From Sphaerolaimus hirsutus (taxonomy: Eukaryota; Nematoda; Chromadorea; Monhysterida; Sphaerolaimidae), in the NCBI GenBank assembly GCA_964036195.1, contig OZ038459.1, forward strand, positions 14,691,206-14,755,205: a stretch of DNA of 64,000 bases, in the 5' to 3' direction. The notes under the pieces were generated by a model, which did not search any database, had not been told where the DNA came from, and saw nothing but the letters and a program-made list of their open reading frames with translations. Shown piece by piece: positions 46,601 through 59,103 of the stretch; the first letter of the stretch is position 1, and every line of letters starts with the position of its first letter. Both the position numbers and the translations under genes were made by a program.

Positions 46601-49600
46601 TCATTTCTTCCGCCAGTTGCATAGCCTGGGCCTCCGATTGCCGCATTTGGTGCACCAGGGTAAACACGATGTCCGCCTTCAAGTCGGTTCGCACCTTGTC
46701 CAACTCGATTTTCCACGCGTAGTGCCCCAGCTCGCGCCGGCTGATCTGAATAAACATGTTGAAAAGGTTAGTACTGTTCCCCAAACTGTGATAATTCACT
46801 GACGCAAGGCTTATCTGAATCAACCTGGGGCAGTTCTCCTGGCTCCACTTTCGGAATGGCGGCTTTTTGTTCAGCGGTGCAGCCCTGACTGCGCAGGCGT
46901 TCCACGATGTCGGGAAACACTGAGTAGTTGTACCATTTTTGCGTAATGCAAATGCGAAGTTTACATCTACATGGCCCGGAAAGGGTAAACTCACCGGACT
47001 CGTCTGCATAGTAGTCCATGTGCTTCAGAGTCGCGAAATTGAGCTCCATGATCTTCTTGTAGTAGTGCGCCCCGAGGTCCTCGTTTGACACGCCGCTCAG
47101 ACGGCCGCCGTAAAGTATGCGCGCTTGGGTCAACGCTCTCTGAAAGGACAGTGAAACAGTGTTACGTGTACGGTGTAAAACAAAGTTGCTTACTTGAAAC
47201 TGAAAGTAAAAGATTGTTTTCACTTGCTGTAAAACGGAAACTGAAAGCTATTTGCACTTGCACAAAAACAAATACTGCGAAATGTTTTGCAATTGCCAGA
47301 AAAGGGAAACAGATACATTTCCCGCACTTGCCGTAAAACGGCATACAGAAATTTGACACAGCAGTACTCGTCAACTGTAAACTGAGAAGTCTAAAACATG
47401 GTTAACCTTGAACTGCCGCTTTTTCGTGTCCCACATCGACTGCAACATGCCGCGGCGGGCCACCAGAGCGTTCTGGTTTGTTTTGGCAGACTCGTTCGCC
47501 ACCTCGCGGGTCAACCACATCTTGTTGTCGGGGTAGTTGTCGTACGGGGGCTCGAAGTAGCTCTCCCTCGTGAAGTTGTTCCACGACCTGTTCACCGCCG
47601 GGTGATCGGACCGCTGAAAAAAGAAATGAAAGAATGGTTACAGAAAGGAATCTTTAACTCTCAAATGAAAGTAAGCGGTAAACTGCAACTAACGTTCGTT
47701 TGCCTTTCCGGGTGATGCAGGTCGTACTTGGTGCACTCCTTCATGCTCCAGCACCTGTGAGTAATGTACGTGTTCACAACGTCCATTTACTTGTGTGATA
47801 AAAAAATACAAACAGAAACAAACAGCGGGTATTTCTGGAACAGCTCGTGGAACTTCTCCCAGAATTCTTCCGATTTCTCGGCCGGAATCAGCACGCTCGG
47901 CCGGCCTCCGACGCCGACGCGGCTCACATCGCCGGTAATCTGAGGTCACTCACACACCGTCTTAACTGTCCAGTATACTGTTTCCAGCCATGCACGTTTG
48001 TAAATATCCTGTTAAATACAGGTAGCCTTCCGGCTAACCGTTTTATCATGATATTGTACGAATTGCAAGGCAAGCAACAGTTTACATTTACTTGCAGACG
48101 GTGTGTGACTGTCACCGGTTTTTTCGGTTTTTTCCCGGCCACTTTCAGCTTGCTCGGGCGCTTTTCAGTCTTTGACTGGGCCACCGCCAGCGACCTCTCA
48201 TCGTCATCGGATGGCGTTTGCGACCCGTCGTTGGGCCCTGCGGCCGCGCGGCCCCAACGGATTCATTTCCTGAGTTACGGGAGGTATGTGAGATTGTCAC
48301 GTAACTGAAAATGTATGGGAAAGTCACAATTATGCACGATCCGGAACTATCCAAACCGAAGGGGTCCGAATCGTAAGCTACCTCTTGTTCATCATCCTCC
48401 TGGGTGAAGTCCTCCACCCAGTCCTTGTCCTTCTGTGGATCATCCTCGTCCACTTGGCCATCCTGAAGCTGTTTCAGTTGCTTTGTGGCATTCACGCGAG
48501 AGCGGCGCACGCTGCTGTTGTTGCGGCGGATGACTGGCACTTGCTGTATACAAGAAAGTGCTACTGTAAATGCAAACTCTTCTTTTGAAAATGCCAAAAA
48601 CGGTCATTTAAACGCACCACTTTAGCGACCTGTGCAGCCAGCGCCCTCGTTTGCTCCTCCAGTCTCTTGGCATTTTCCTTCCTCCGCCTTTCCATTTCCA
48701 CGTCCACTGCGCTCGGTGGCGACTTGGCGGTCTGACTGTACCGCGGCGTGATGAAGTCGTCATCATCGTCCTGCAGTTTACAACGCTAAGTTTACTGTTT
48801 CATGTAAAGAGAACTTAAAAAGAAGTTTACTACATCTGCGCATGCACATGGTAAACTGCAAACTTTGTGCTTGTAGGCATTCATAAATGTGTTTGGAACG
48901 GATTGCAGTTTACTTGAATGAGTTATGCCCCAGTAATTGCGTTTGACATATACATTATTTTGGTGAACTGACATGCATTCAAAGCTGATTTATGACGTTT
49001 CCAGCACACAGTTTGCAGTTCAGCGTGTGTACCCAAGTTAAATTAACCTCCCAGTCGTCCCACTTCACCTTGGCGCACACATTTTCTTTTTTCACGCGTT
49101 CTTCGTGCAGGCTCCTTTTGCTTTTGGACGCCTTGCTCTTCAGCGCCACGTGTCGCTCGTACTCGAGCTTTGCCTGAGAGATATTTCAAAGTAGTGTTTT
49201 GCAGTGACAATTACACAGTGTTTTAAAACACAGTGTGTTTCAAATTCATGTATACAGCAAGACTCGCTGGTGGATTTTAGAACGGTACAAATCGTGGAAT
49301 GTGTCTATATAGTTACTGCTTGAAAGATGAAATGTGTGGGTTCAAGCAAATCATGTTTACTGTGAGAACCCATATCCCGTGAAAGTCTGGGGTTTGGCAT
49401 TCCCGATCCCCATCCCAATCCCCATCCCCATCCCGATCCCTTCTAAGTAAATTCCGTTTTAACCGTACTGAAAATAACACACTGTTTTTAAACACAGTGT
49501 GTTCCAAATAGAGGATGCATTGATGTTCTGGCAACCCATAGCAACGCTTGGTTCGCTAGAGAGTTTTGAATATAGAAATAGTGCAACGTGTGTATATAGT

Positions 49601-52600
49601 TACTGCTTGAAACATGATAGATGTGGGTTCAAGTCCCTATCCCGATCCCCATTCGTATGCCGATCCCGATCCCGATCCCCATTCGTATGCCGATCCCAAT
49701 CCCGATCCCGATCCCGAAAACTCAATCCCCTTTGAATTCTACTGACAATGACACACTGTTTAAGTACAGTGCGTTTCAAATAAATTTTCGCTGTAATATT
49801 TTCATGTAAATACACGAATATTTGCACAATTTGTTTTGCTGTATGGAAGAAATCGTGCAAGGTGTCTACAGTGTGTGCTTGAAACATGAAAGATTTGGGT
49901 TCAAGTCCCTATCCCAATCCCAATCCCCATCCCGATCCCCATCCCGATCCCAATCCCCATATCGATCCCCATCCCGATCCCCATCCCGATCACCATCCCG
50001 ATAAGTAAATTCCCTTTGAACCGTATTGAAAATAACACACTGTTTTTAACACAGTGTGTTCAAAATATTGGGAAAGCTTGCACGTGTGGGCCTACACACG
50101 AATCGCAAGAATCGCCATTTGTACTGTAGAAATAGTGGAATGTGTGTATATAAATGTGTGCTTGAAACATGAAAGAAGCGGGTTCAAGCAAATCACGTTT
50201 ACTGTGAGGAACGTGATTCCCATCCCGATCCCGATCCCCATCCGTATGCCGATTCCCATGCCCATCCCGATCCCAATCCCGATCCCGATCCCGAAAACTC
50301 AATCCCCTTTGAATCCTACTGACAATGACACACTGTTTAACTACAGTGCGTTTCAAATAAATTTTCGCTGTAATATTTTCATGTAAATACACGAATATTT
50401 CCAGATTTATAGTGTTTTGCTGTATGGAAGAAATCGTGCAAGGTTTCTACAGTGTGTGCTTGAAACATGAAAGATTTGGGTTCAAGCAAAAAATGTCCGA
50501 AACATTTCAACGTGAGAATGACACACGGTTGTTAAAAACCGCGTGTTTCAAATAATGAAGGTAACACAACCTGTCAACTGCACACAGGTATTTTTAGCAT
50601 GACATTCATGTGTACAGTGCGTGCTTGAAACATGAATGATGTGGGTTCAAGCAAAAAATGTCCAAAATTTAAATGTCCAAAAGTCAAACGTCACCTTCTC
50701 AGTCAGCGTCAGATCATACTCCGATGGCGGGCGGGCAGTCTGAAAAAAATTCGGAAGTGCGCACACGTCTAACGTGTCATACAACAGAATAAAAGCAGTA
50801 TGCCTAGCCTAACTGAACAACTTAATTCACTGGCAGTTGGGAACAAGAGCGTCATGTCGCAGCAAGGGCAGCAATCCAGCGGGCCTTACGCTGCGCAACA
50901 GTCGCAGTCCGATTTCAGTCGCACTTTCTCACATGGCATGTTCCAGTTTCCCGCCACAACGAACACCTCAGCCTACCCCTTTCCACCACCGCCCCCAAAC
51001 AGGTGCTTGTGTACACATTTCAGTATTGTTTCTCTAAAGCTACCTGCCTATCAAGAACCAATTAAAATTTAAACAGCACATTCTAATAAAGAATGTGCTC
51101 CAAATAGTGACGTATGATCGTTTTGGACAAGGATTTACGCAACAACATTCTGCTTGAGACTGCCACCAAACACTAAAAATGCATGCCATCATCATTTTCC
51201 CTGAAACATGACATTAGCGGGTTTCACTTTTCACACTGCTAAATGCTTTTTGTGATTGCAGGTGCAGCAAACAGTTCTTATGTGATAAGGTTTGTGTATG
51301 AGAAAATGTAACAGTGTGTACACAAGCACAGTTTTCGTTTTCTGGTACCCGGTGCGTCTACACCCAATCAAACAACACAAGTGCAAAGCGGAACTTCAGT
51401 GTCCACAGCGGAAGGCATGAGTATTGACAGGAGTGAGGAGGATGCAGGCCCCAGAATGACACCATTTCAAGCTGTTAGTTTACAGTGCAGTAAAAACTGA
51501 CCATGTTGACAAAAATTTGTCAAAGTTGATCACGTGTTATTCTTCAAGAAATACGGTTTTTTCCCATTTCTTTCAAAATGCAGATGGATGAGCTCATCAA
51601 CTTCACAAAAACCACCGAGAACAACATCGTACACGTGAACACGCAAGTGCAGAAACTGGTGAACACAGTGAACCAGTTTACGGGCAAGATGCATATGGCC
51701 AGTAAAGCTACGGAGGTTCTGTTGGAACACACTAAGTTGCTCGAAAAGAAAGAGAAGGCTTATGAGCGCATGGTGACAGAGCTTGTTCCGCGTGACCTGC
51801 AGCGTACCCATCCTGTCAATCGCTACATGTGAAACACTGAACCAACTGATTCCCCCCTTTTATACAGAGAACTGTGATGTTCAGAAAGTACTGCTTAAAA
51901 GTGAACCGTTCTTGTAATAAATGTCTCGGAAAGCGCAACATAACTGCAAACTCACCTTACTATTGTCAAAATTCAAATTTCGCTTCACGTCGGACGCTGT
52001 GGGCGTGGCTGTGTCAGCGGGTTTGCCCGGCGGTGCGGTCCGGACAGGCTCGGCGGGCTTGGCGGGCTCGGCGGGCATGTCGGGCTCGGCATTCTCGGGT
52101 GGGTTCTGCTTATCCGCCCACCACGGAACACGATCGTTTGCACCCTGAAAAAATGAGAAATGTTGAAAGAATTTTGCATTAGAAAAAGCTGTAAAGTAGC
52201 GCATGCACACGCTAGTTTACTGCCACATGTAGGTAAACTGATAAAGCAGCTTTGAACGCATTTCAGTTCACTGAAATGGTTTATTCATTGACTGCAGTTG
52301 CCAGAGACATCACTGTATGAAATGCAAATGCGTTATAAGTTGAGGTATCAGTTTACAAAAATGTTGCGGTAAAGTAGTGTGTGCATGACCATTAGTACAA
52401 CAGAAGCTGGATTACAGGGAAGCTAACTAACACCAAAGAATGACACCGAAAATGAGGGAAAAAAGGTATAGATGGTGCATGTACTTCAGCGATGTACATG
52501 CTTAATAATTAGTTGAAATCAGAATCCACCTTCCTTTCACCAACACCGGGAAAGTGCACAGTTAATTGTCCTAGAAGCTACAAAAAACTTTTAATGGTAA

Positions 52601-55600
52601 GTGCCACTTACAGTTAAACTTACACTGTCAAACGGCCTACCTGCCATTCAGAAAGTTATTCGAAAAAAGTTAACAGTGAAATGGTAAACAGTGTCGGGCT
52701 AACGATATCCATCAGGCGACGCGGAAGCGAATTTGTGCGGTGGTAAATTGGAAAGGGTGCAAACGGGCCCGGTGTCCTCGTCGTGTGCCGAATCCAACCG
52801 TCGTCACCGGGACCCGAGTGAACCCAGCCCTGGCCCTCGTCCAAAACATCTGCAGAAAAGAGCACGTTACAATGAATGTTTTGTTTCCATGTTAAACTGA
52901 CAGTTAGAAAAGAGTACCGTCTTTGTACATGGCCGGCAACGGGGTAGTGCACGTGGGCATGAACAACTTTTCCCGGATTTCTTGCAGGGTCTGCGAAATA
53001 GGAGAAACATTTTGATAAAATGTTTTGCAAAAGGAACTTAGCCATGTATAATTTTGTAAATACAAAATTATAAAATCAGAGCAGTTGAAGCCAGTTTCGA
53101 TTCAGCCAATGTAATTCTCACTTTGTAAGAAACAATTAAAATTTTAAGACAGTGAAAAAGTGGGCATTTTGATCGCTGAAAAATATATATATGGCACACA
53201 CTGAGACATTTTTGATTCCAAGAATATACACCTTTCTAAGAACCAATTAAAATTGTCAGCCAGTGAAACAGTGAGAAATTTGATGGCTGAAAAATATATA
53301 TATGGAACAGACAGAGACATTTTCGATTCCATCAATCTACACCTTTCTAAGAACCAATTAAAATTGTCAGCCAGTGAAACAGTGAGAATTTTGATGGCTG
53401 AAAAATATATATATGGCACACACTGAGACATTTTTGATCCCAACTTCTGATGCATGAGGTGAACAATTTTCAAAAGAGAAATATGGGAAAAAGTGATTTT
53501 ACAGAAGGATTTTGGTATAACAAAAATTTAAATATGGAACCCACTTAGACATTTTTTGATTCCAAACATACCTGCAGAATGTGCAAAATTTTCAAAACAG
53601 AAACATGGTGAAATTTTATTTCACATGAAAGATTTTGGTTATACACAAATATAAATATGGAAGCCACTTAGACACTTTCGATTCCAACGGAATATGCAGA
53701 AGGTGAAAAATTTTCAAAAGAGAAACATGTGAAAAATGGATCTCACATGAAACATTTTGGTTGATAAAAACTATATATGGAACCCTGTCAGACACTTTTT
53801 GATTTCATACATATACGCAGAGTTTGCCAAAACTTAAAAACGGAATTATGGGAAAAAGTCATTTTACATGACCGATTTTTGGTATAACAAAAATATAAAT
53901 ATGAGCCCATTTCCCTACTTTTTTGATTAGTATACGTCTCCATATTTCACCAAAAAACAATCGTACTGAACTAACTTCGGCGGTGATTGTGCCCTTCACC
54001 TTCTGCACGCCACTGCTTTTTGGCTGACGATCAGTGCGCTTATCTGGCACGATCGGATCGCCATACTGAAATACGTAAGAGTACATCTATTGAAGAATTT
54101 ACCAAACTGAACATTCTTATATTGAAACTTCCGCATACTTAAAATTTACATTTAACGAAAACAAAGTGCAAAAAGGATGAAAGTAAAGAAGTAAACTTAC
54201 TTCATTCAGAGGGGCAGTTCTGTACTCGCACGTCCTGTTGTGCTCCTCCCTCAAGCGCTTCTTTTCCGCAATCTTCCCGGGGCTGTCCGGCGGACTTGGT
54301 AGGCCGGCCTCCATCGCCGCGCGCGCTTCCCCATCCTGCAACACATTCAGAAACGTCTAAAACATGTCTCAAGAACACTGAAATAATTCTTACTGAAAGT
54401 AAACTAACGTAAATACCGTGACACCGCGGCTTGTCACAAATGAAGAGCGGCCACTTTCGCTTGGGCTTCTCGGCTGTGGCAGCGTCTTGGCCAACTGTCG
54501 GCGTCGGGGGCTTCGCTTTCTCGGCTGTGGCAGTGTCTTGGCAAACTGTCGGCGTCGGGGACCGCGAACCCCCAACAACGACAGTTTTTGTTTTCAGTTT
54601 CTTCTGTTGCACGGGCGCCGGCAATTCCTTGGCGGGCGGTACGACGGGCGCGGGTACGTGTTGCGCGGGCGCGGGCGCGGGCGCGGGCACGGGCGCGGGC
54701 GCGGACACGGAAGCCGTAGTGCTTGCAGCGGGTGCAACCACTGCAGACGGCACAAGGGGACCACTGTACACGTTCGTGGCTGCCTCACGTGCCTGCCGTT
54801 GCAGCTCCTGCTGCAAAGTGACAGTGTGTGTGTGATCAAACTATCAGTTTACATCTACATTTTACATAATGGGTAAAAGGTGCTACAGTATGTCTGTCAC
54901 AGTGTGCAAAGTTACACTGTCATGGCAACATCAGTTTACATCTACTTTTTACATAAGTGGTGAAAACAGCAACAGTAGTTCACGTTGCGCAAACTTTCAC
55001 GAAAGTGTACAGTGAGGTAATGCCGGAAAGAGAACGTATTCAAATAAAGAAAAAATGACAAACCATTTTTTTCTCTTTCAATTGCAGCCTCTTCTGGTCT
55101 CTGCGCCGCTTTGCCCCGATTCTGTCATTTTCCAACTTTCTGAGCCTTCTTTGCTCCTCCATCGACAATTTCTGCTGGCGCGCTCTTTCCTCCTCGCGCG
55201 CTTTTTCCTGCTCCTCCAAATGGTCACCGTCAGCGGGGACTTCCGGCTCAGCCGGAGACTCCTGACTCGCGAACAAATCCTGAAAAGTAACATTGTGTAC
55301 ACTTTTGACACGGTGGAAAGAGAATTCCGCATAGTTGAAACAAATGAAATGTGAGTTTACAAAAAAGCACAGAAGTTTGCTAAATTAGAGCTGAATTTAG
55401 ACAAATTTCAAATAAAGAATAAACTGTGTGTGTAGAAAAAGTTCAGAAACCCGTACAAATATAAGTAGCAAACCTGCGACAAAACCCTGCCAAACGAATG
55501 TGCGAGGTGATCGTCGGGGACAAGCACGCGCTGCGGCTCGGAAATGTCGCGCTGAGAACTCTGCGCAGCCTGCCCTCTGGTGCGCATGTTTGTGCCTCGG

Positions 55601-55973
55601 CCACGCACGGGCGGTCCAGTCGGAACGGTCTGAAGTGGGGCAAACGATTTGTAAACATTGGTTGGCTTATCTTGGATTGTAAATATCGCGTTGGCTTGTA
55701 AACATTCGCAAATTGTAGATAAATTGGCAGATGTCCAAAACACACTTGTACTCAAACAAAAATGATAACTAGAAAATGCATGAAAAGAAATGGTAAGATA
55801 ACCAAAGAAATCGGATGAGTAACCTGTTCTGGGGGCTGGCTCTCAGTTTTCTGCTTTGGCGGCCGTCCACGTTTGTTTCCATTTTTGCCTTTGCCGCCAT
55901 CCGAAGTCGTTTCCGCCTTCGCGGAAACGTTTTGCGATCGGCCGCGCGCCATACCGCTCAAAGTTCGGACCAT
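43612..55973 (-). CDS. Giant AT-hook, charged multi-exon protein of the large element
   Basis: About 31 exons join in frame to about 1,576 residues. In order (plus coordinates): 55824-55973, 55474-55629, 55064-55279, 54409-54810, 54201-54335, 53976-54065, 52918-52990, 52704-52849, 51956-52144, 50695-50739, 49048-49173, 48618-48770, 48357-48543, 48092-48237, 47791-47939, 47694-47754, 47407-47613, 46995-47139, 46825-46919, 46553-46745, 46184-46488, 45863-46009, 45618-45794, 45301-45474, 45119-45214, 44616-44897, 44443-44541, 44247-44363, 44096-44176, 43899-44039, 43612-43659 (TGA). Start ATG is 55971-55973. Features: AT-hook KRGRPPK (about residue 35), a charged coiled coil with AKRRRDQKR (103-174), Pro/Ala repeats APAPAPA and two PTPTV-QD-ATAEK repeats (175-308), acidic/basic linkers, and the most globular-looking part (about 809-1123, YYKKIMELNFATLKH, TATDWRRAMQVYWHNV). 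The acidic end is EELEDFDD. No known family recognised. Probably a nuclear DNA-binding partner of the transposase. The exon 15/16 junction (36-nt intron) is the weakest. Confidence 0.7.
49199..50690. repeat. Tandem array with CCCATCCCGATCCC tracts and GGTTCAAG boxes
   Basis: It fills the intron between exons 10 and 11 of the giant gene. Units of about 150-300 bp repeat CTTGAAACATGAAAGAT then GGGTTCAAG, a CCCGATCCC tract, and ACACTGTTTTTAAACACAGT hairpins. GGTTCAAG occurs at about 49339, 49626, 49898, 50181, 50479 and 50644; two copies read GGTTCAAGTCC, which fits the RNA polymerase III B box. No matching A box or tRNA fold was found. Confidence 0.7.
50800..51832 (+). CDS. Small coiled-coil protein gene nested antisense in the giant gene
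   Basis: Three exons join in frame to 197 residues: 50800-51002, 51332-51473, 51584-51832 (TGA 51830-51832). The N-terminal third is Gln/Ser-rich (SQQGQQSSGPYAAQQSQSDF) and ends in PFPPPPPN. The middle is Ser/Thr-rich. The last exon (MDELINFTKTTENN to the end) is a clear amphipathic coiled coil with KLVNTVNQFTGKMHMA and HTKLLEKKEKAYERMV. It lies entirely inside the 50740-51955 intron of the - strand giant gene. Phases match at both junctions (AG|T and a codon boundary). No family recognised. Being inside the transposon, it may be an accessory transposition factor. An alternative small exon near 51262 (CSKQFLCDK) does not keep frame. Confidence 0.65.
53176..53508. repeat. 111-bp tandem repeat, three copies
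   Basis: CTGAAAAATATATATATGG recurs at 53176, 53287 and 53398, an exact 111-bp period, with ACCAATTAAAATTGTCAGCC between. Degenerate versions (ACTTAGACATTTTTTGATTC) continue to about 53900. It lies in intron 6 of the giant gene. Translation gives a repeated but meaningless frame. Confidence 0.85.
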
Positions 55974-56225
55974 TTTCGACGCGAAATCAATCAAACGGTC
56001 TATTTTTCACTTTTCCACAAAATTTTCGCTTTTTATTTCTTATCTGTGAAAGATATGGATTTGTGACAAAAAAAAGTGACACGTCGTGATACAATTTTAT
56101 GTTATTCATGGTTACTTTTTTTAATCACATGTTTCATTTCTGGCTACATGCCAGAAATGTCTGGCATATGGCCAGAAATCTGAAATATCGATTGACAAAA
56201 ACTGTCCCCAAAAAAACGTTTCAAA
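55974..56225. promoter_or_regulatory. Bidirectional promoter with TTTCTGGC/GCCAGAAA boxes
   Basis: These 252 bp separate the start codons of the divergent giant gene and transposase. At 56137-56178 four alternating boxes occur: TTTCTGGC (56137), GCCAGAAA (56150), TCTGGC (56160) and GCCAGAAA (56171). They form overlapping inverted repeats such as TGCCAGA-AATG-TCTGGCA. They lie 48-89 bp before the transposase ATG. They could bind an element-encoded regulator; no TATA box is obvious. Confidence 0.55.
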
Positions 56226-58697
56226 ATGGCGCACGATGAATCTGTTTTGGGACAAATGCAAAGAATGAACGAAGCGCTAGAGCGGAATTTGGATGGAACT
56301 GCGCCACTAACGCACAATCAGAAGAGACAAATTTTAGCCGCTTTTTTGGCAGTCGGGAACACGTTGTTTTCGTATGATGTGGACAACGACGACGAAGAAC
56401 AAGAGCAGGAACAGCAGAATGCCGCGCAAGAACAGGGTGATCAGGGCAGGAAAAAGTACATGACACCGTATTTACTAGAAAGGGCGCGCTCCAGGGGCAA
56501 TTACTGGCGAGCTGTTATTGCCTGCAAGAACACCGATCCAGCATGGTTTTACAAACTGTGCAGGGTTCGTTGTTTCACAATTTCTGTTATTTATGTAAAA
56601 TATACAGACGTATATAACATCACTTACTGTGTTGTGACATTTTCATGTTATTGTTTACAACAACATTGCAATCGAACAGTAAACTGATATGTATGAATGA
56701 ACTCAGTTTACCGATAACGTTCACAATGATTACAAATTAATTACAGCTGTGGCCAACTGAATTCGAACAGCTGCACGCGATGCTTACAGCTGTCGACCCT
56801 GAAACTGGTGAACAGTACCTGAGAACACGAGATGAAAGAAGACACATCGCTGTAGTGACAACAGAAATGCGACTGTTTTACTTTCTGTATACATGCGCAA
56901 ATGGCCGGGAAGTTGAAGATTGTGCCGGCCAGTCACAGGTGATACCATTTTTCATGCTTTTAGATTGCTTTATAGTTCATTGTATTTTGGAAAAACATTT
57001 CCGGCGCTACGATTAGAACGATTATTGACGAAGTGTCCACCGGAATAGTGAAAGTTTTGAAGGACCACTTGAAACCTATGGGGAGTGATTTAGGGCAAAT
57101 GAAAGATTTCGCGCAGCAATACTGGAAACTGTGGCAGATGCCGAACTGTGTGGGGAGTCTGGATGGCAAACACATCCATATTCGCAAACCCGCTGGTAAG
57201 TACATATCATTTTACGCATTCTACTTTTGCCCTCATGTGTGTTGTTTCCAGTAAACATAAACATGGTGAGTCGTATGCAACGTCACGGTAAACTAAGCGT
57301 CGCATTTGCGACGCTTGCGACGCTTGCGACGCGTGCGTCGCCTTCAATCATAAATAGTCGCCAGTTTACCAAGGTTGCAAGATTTTTTGTGAAAACGTCG
57401 CTTTTCGTCGCATTTTGCGTCGCAAACGTCGCAAAATCGTCGCTTTTGCTTGAGTTTAACCGCAACCCCCACCGATTTGAAAGTAACTTCATTTGGGTCA
57501 TGGGAATGTTGTGCAAATGATTTTTGGATGTACTTGTAGAGAAAAAAATTGCGCTTCTTCTGACGTACCTGGCTTCTCATAAAAGTGATCCAAAAAAAAG
57601 TTATGATTTTTTTTAAAAAAGGGCCAAATTGCGCGACGAAATGGCGACGGTCTGGCGACTGTAGAAAAATGACTAAATTCACAGTGATGGGAAACTGTGC
57701 AGTGAGGTGGAAATGTTTACAGTTACAAAAGTAAATGAAAAACGCCTTGCAGAGGGTGGAACGAGATACTGGTGCTACAAGGGCTTCTCGTCGATTATAC
57801 TGTTCATCAGCGCCAGCGCAGATTTGAAAATTCAGTACGTGGACATCGGTATGCCGGGGTCACAAGCAGATGGTGCTGTGCTGATCACGTCTGATTTCGG
57901 GCAGGATTTGATGTGAGTTTACATCCTTTTTGACATGTTCCAATGAGGTGCTATACATTTACACATGATAAAAGTGATACATTTACACAGACATGGCAGA
58001 ATGCTTATGGCGCCACCGTGCTTGCTGCCCGGTGCAGATGCCAACGAACCTGCAAATACCATTCCGAGTTATTTTGTGGGTGATCAAGCGTTCGCGTTGC
58101 GCAAGTGGTGTATGGTGCCATATGCGCTGCATGCAGATGACAGCCAGCGACACTTCAACTATCGGTGTGTTTGAATATTGTGAAAGAAGCGTTGTTTGGT
58201 AAAACTGAAATCTAAATTTGACTGCAACTACTGCAGCTTATCCCGAGCTAGGCGCACTGTCGAATGCGTCTTTGGTATTTTGGCTGGCAGATGGCGCATA
58301 CTGATGACCTGTATCGCGATGGAACCGCCGCGCGTACAAAGACTGGTTATGGCCTGTTGCCACCTGCACAATTGGCTGCGTGATATCCGCGGGGAAAGTG
58401 CTGCCAACCAATTTGATGAAAATGGCGATGAAAAACCACAAGATGACCCGAACGACACTGTTGAGCAAAATGTAAGTTTACCTTGCATATTCACTGTTAC
58501 AATTCAACATCACATAAATTCATTCCCATACACAGCTGCAGTGGCGACCAGTGTACGACAACATGGATACGATTGATAACGTGCCAATCCGAAGGGACGT
58601 TGACAAAAGAGATGCGCGCCCCATCAGGGATGCAATCAAGGAGTGGATGATGACGGACGCCGGTCGTGTTCCGTGGGTGAATCCCGCTGACTGCTGA
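56226..58697 (+). CDS. PIF/Harbinger DDE transposase, intact
   Basis: Seven exons join in frame to 493 residues: 56226-56564, 56747-56938, 56976-57195, 57753-57912, 57991-58164, 58237-58471, 58536-58697 (TGA 58695-58697). The N-terminal part has an acidic Glu/Gln stretch (about residues 56-73) and a helical domain (TTEMRLFYFLYTCANG), then IRTIIDEVSTGI, a helix-turn-helix-like block. The nuclease core follows the DDE_Tnp_4 order: GSLDGKHIHI (Asp240), DIGMPGSQADGAVL (Asp290), FVGDQAFALRKWCMVPY, and LSRARRTVECVFGILAGRWRI (Glu371), then ACCHLHNW. The three catalytic acids are present and no stop or frameshift is seen. It catalyses cut-and-paste transposition and usually needs an element-encoded DNA-binding partner for nuclear import. 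It is transcribed divergently from the giant gene. Confidence 0.92.
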
Positions 58698-59097
58698 ATT
58701 TGCAACTACGTTGAATATAAAAGTCAAACTGAAATATTTCCGTTGCAGTGGCAGTTAGCATTAAAGTGGCACTGGAATGGTAAACTGATGTAACAAATAC
58801 AAAAAATTCATTTTCATGCTATCTGCTACAGCTACACTTCATTTTTCGATTGCAACCGGTTATAATGGTTGTTATGTAGTACACTGTCGTTGAATGGACA
58901 ATTTTCATTCACTATTCGATTTTTGGCTGATTTTTTCTTTTTTAATTGTGATTAAATCATAATTCGCAAAGTCTTTCGTTTCACGCCGCGAAAAATTGTG
59001 TGATGTGTGCAGCTAATGTTCCTCTTTCATGTGTGATTTTTTTTTCCGGATTCGGGCTTTCCGTTCACGTGCTAGTGATTTATTTGCGTTTAATTGA

Positions 59098-59103
59098 AAT
59101 AAA
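59098..59103 (+). terminator. Possible polyadenylation signal after the transposase gene
   Basis: AATAAA about 400 nt after the transposase stop, in an AT-rich tail. No closer signal was found; weak evidence. Confidence 0.3.

Noticed and set aside
47694-47754. Alternative frame VLEHEGVHQV for exon 16 of the giant gene
   Set aside because: Only the CWSMKECTKY frame ends in phase with exon 17 and has the GC3-rich codons typical of neighbouring exons.
53144-53473. Repeated protein frame (YIYFSAIK motif) on the - strand
   Set aside because: It reflects the 111-bp non-coding tandem repeat in an intron.
54418-54876. Open frames of 152 and 134 codons on the + strand
   Set aside because: They mirror the Pro/Ala repeat exon of the - strand giant gene, which has matching splice phases on both sides.
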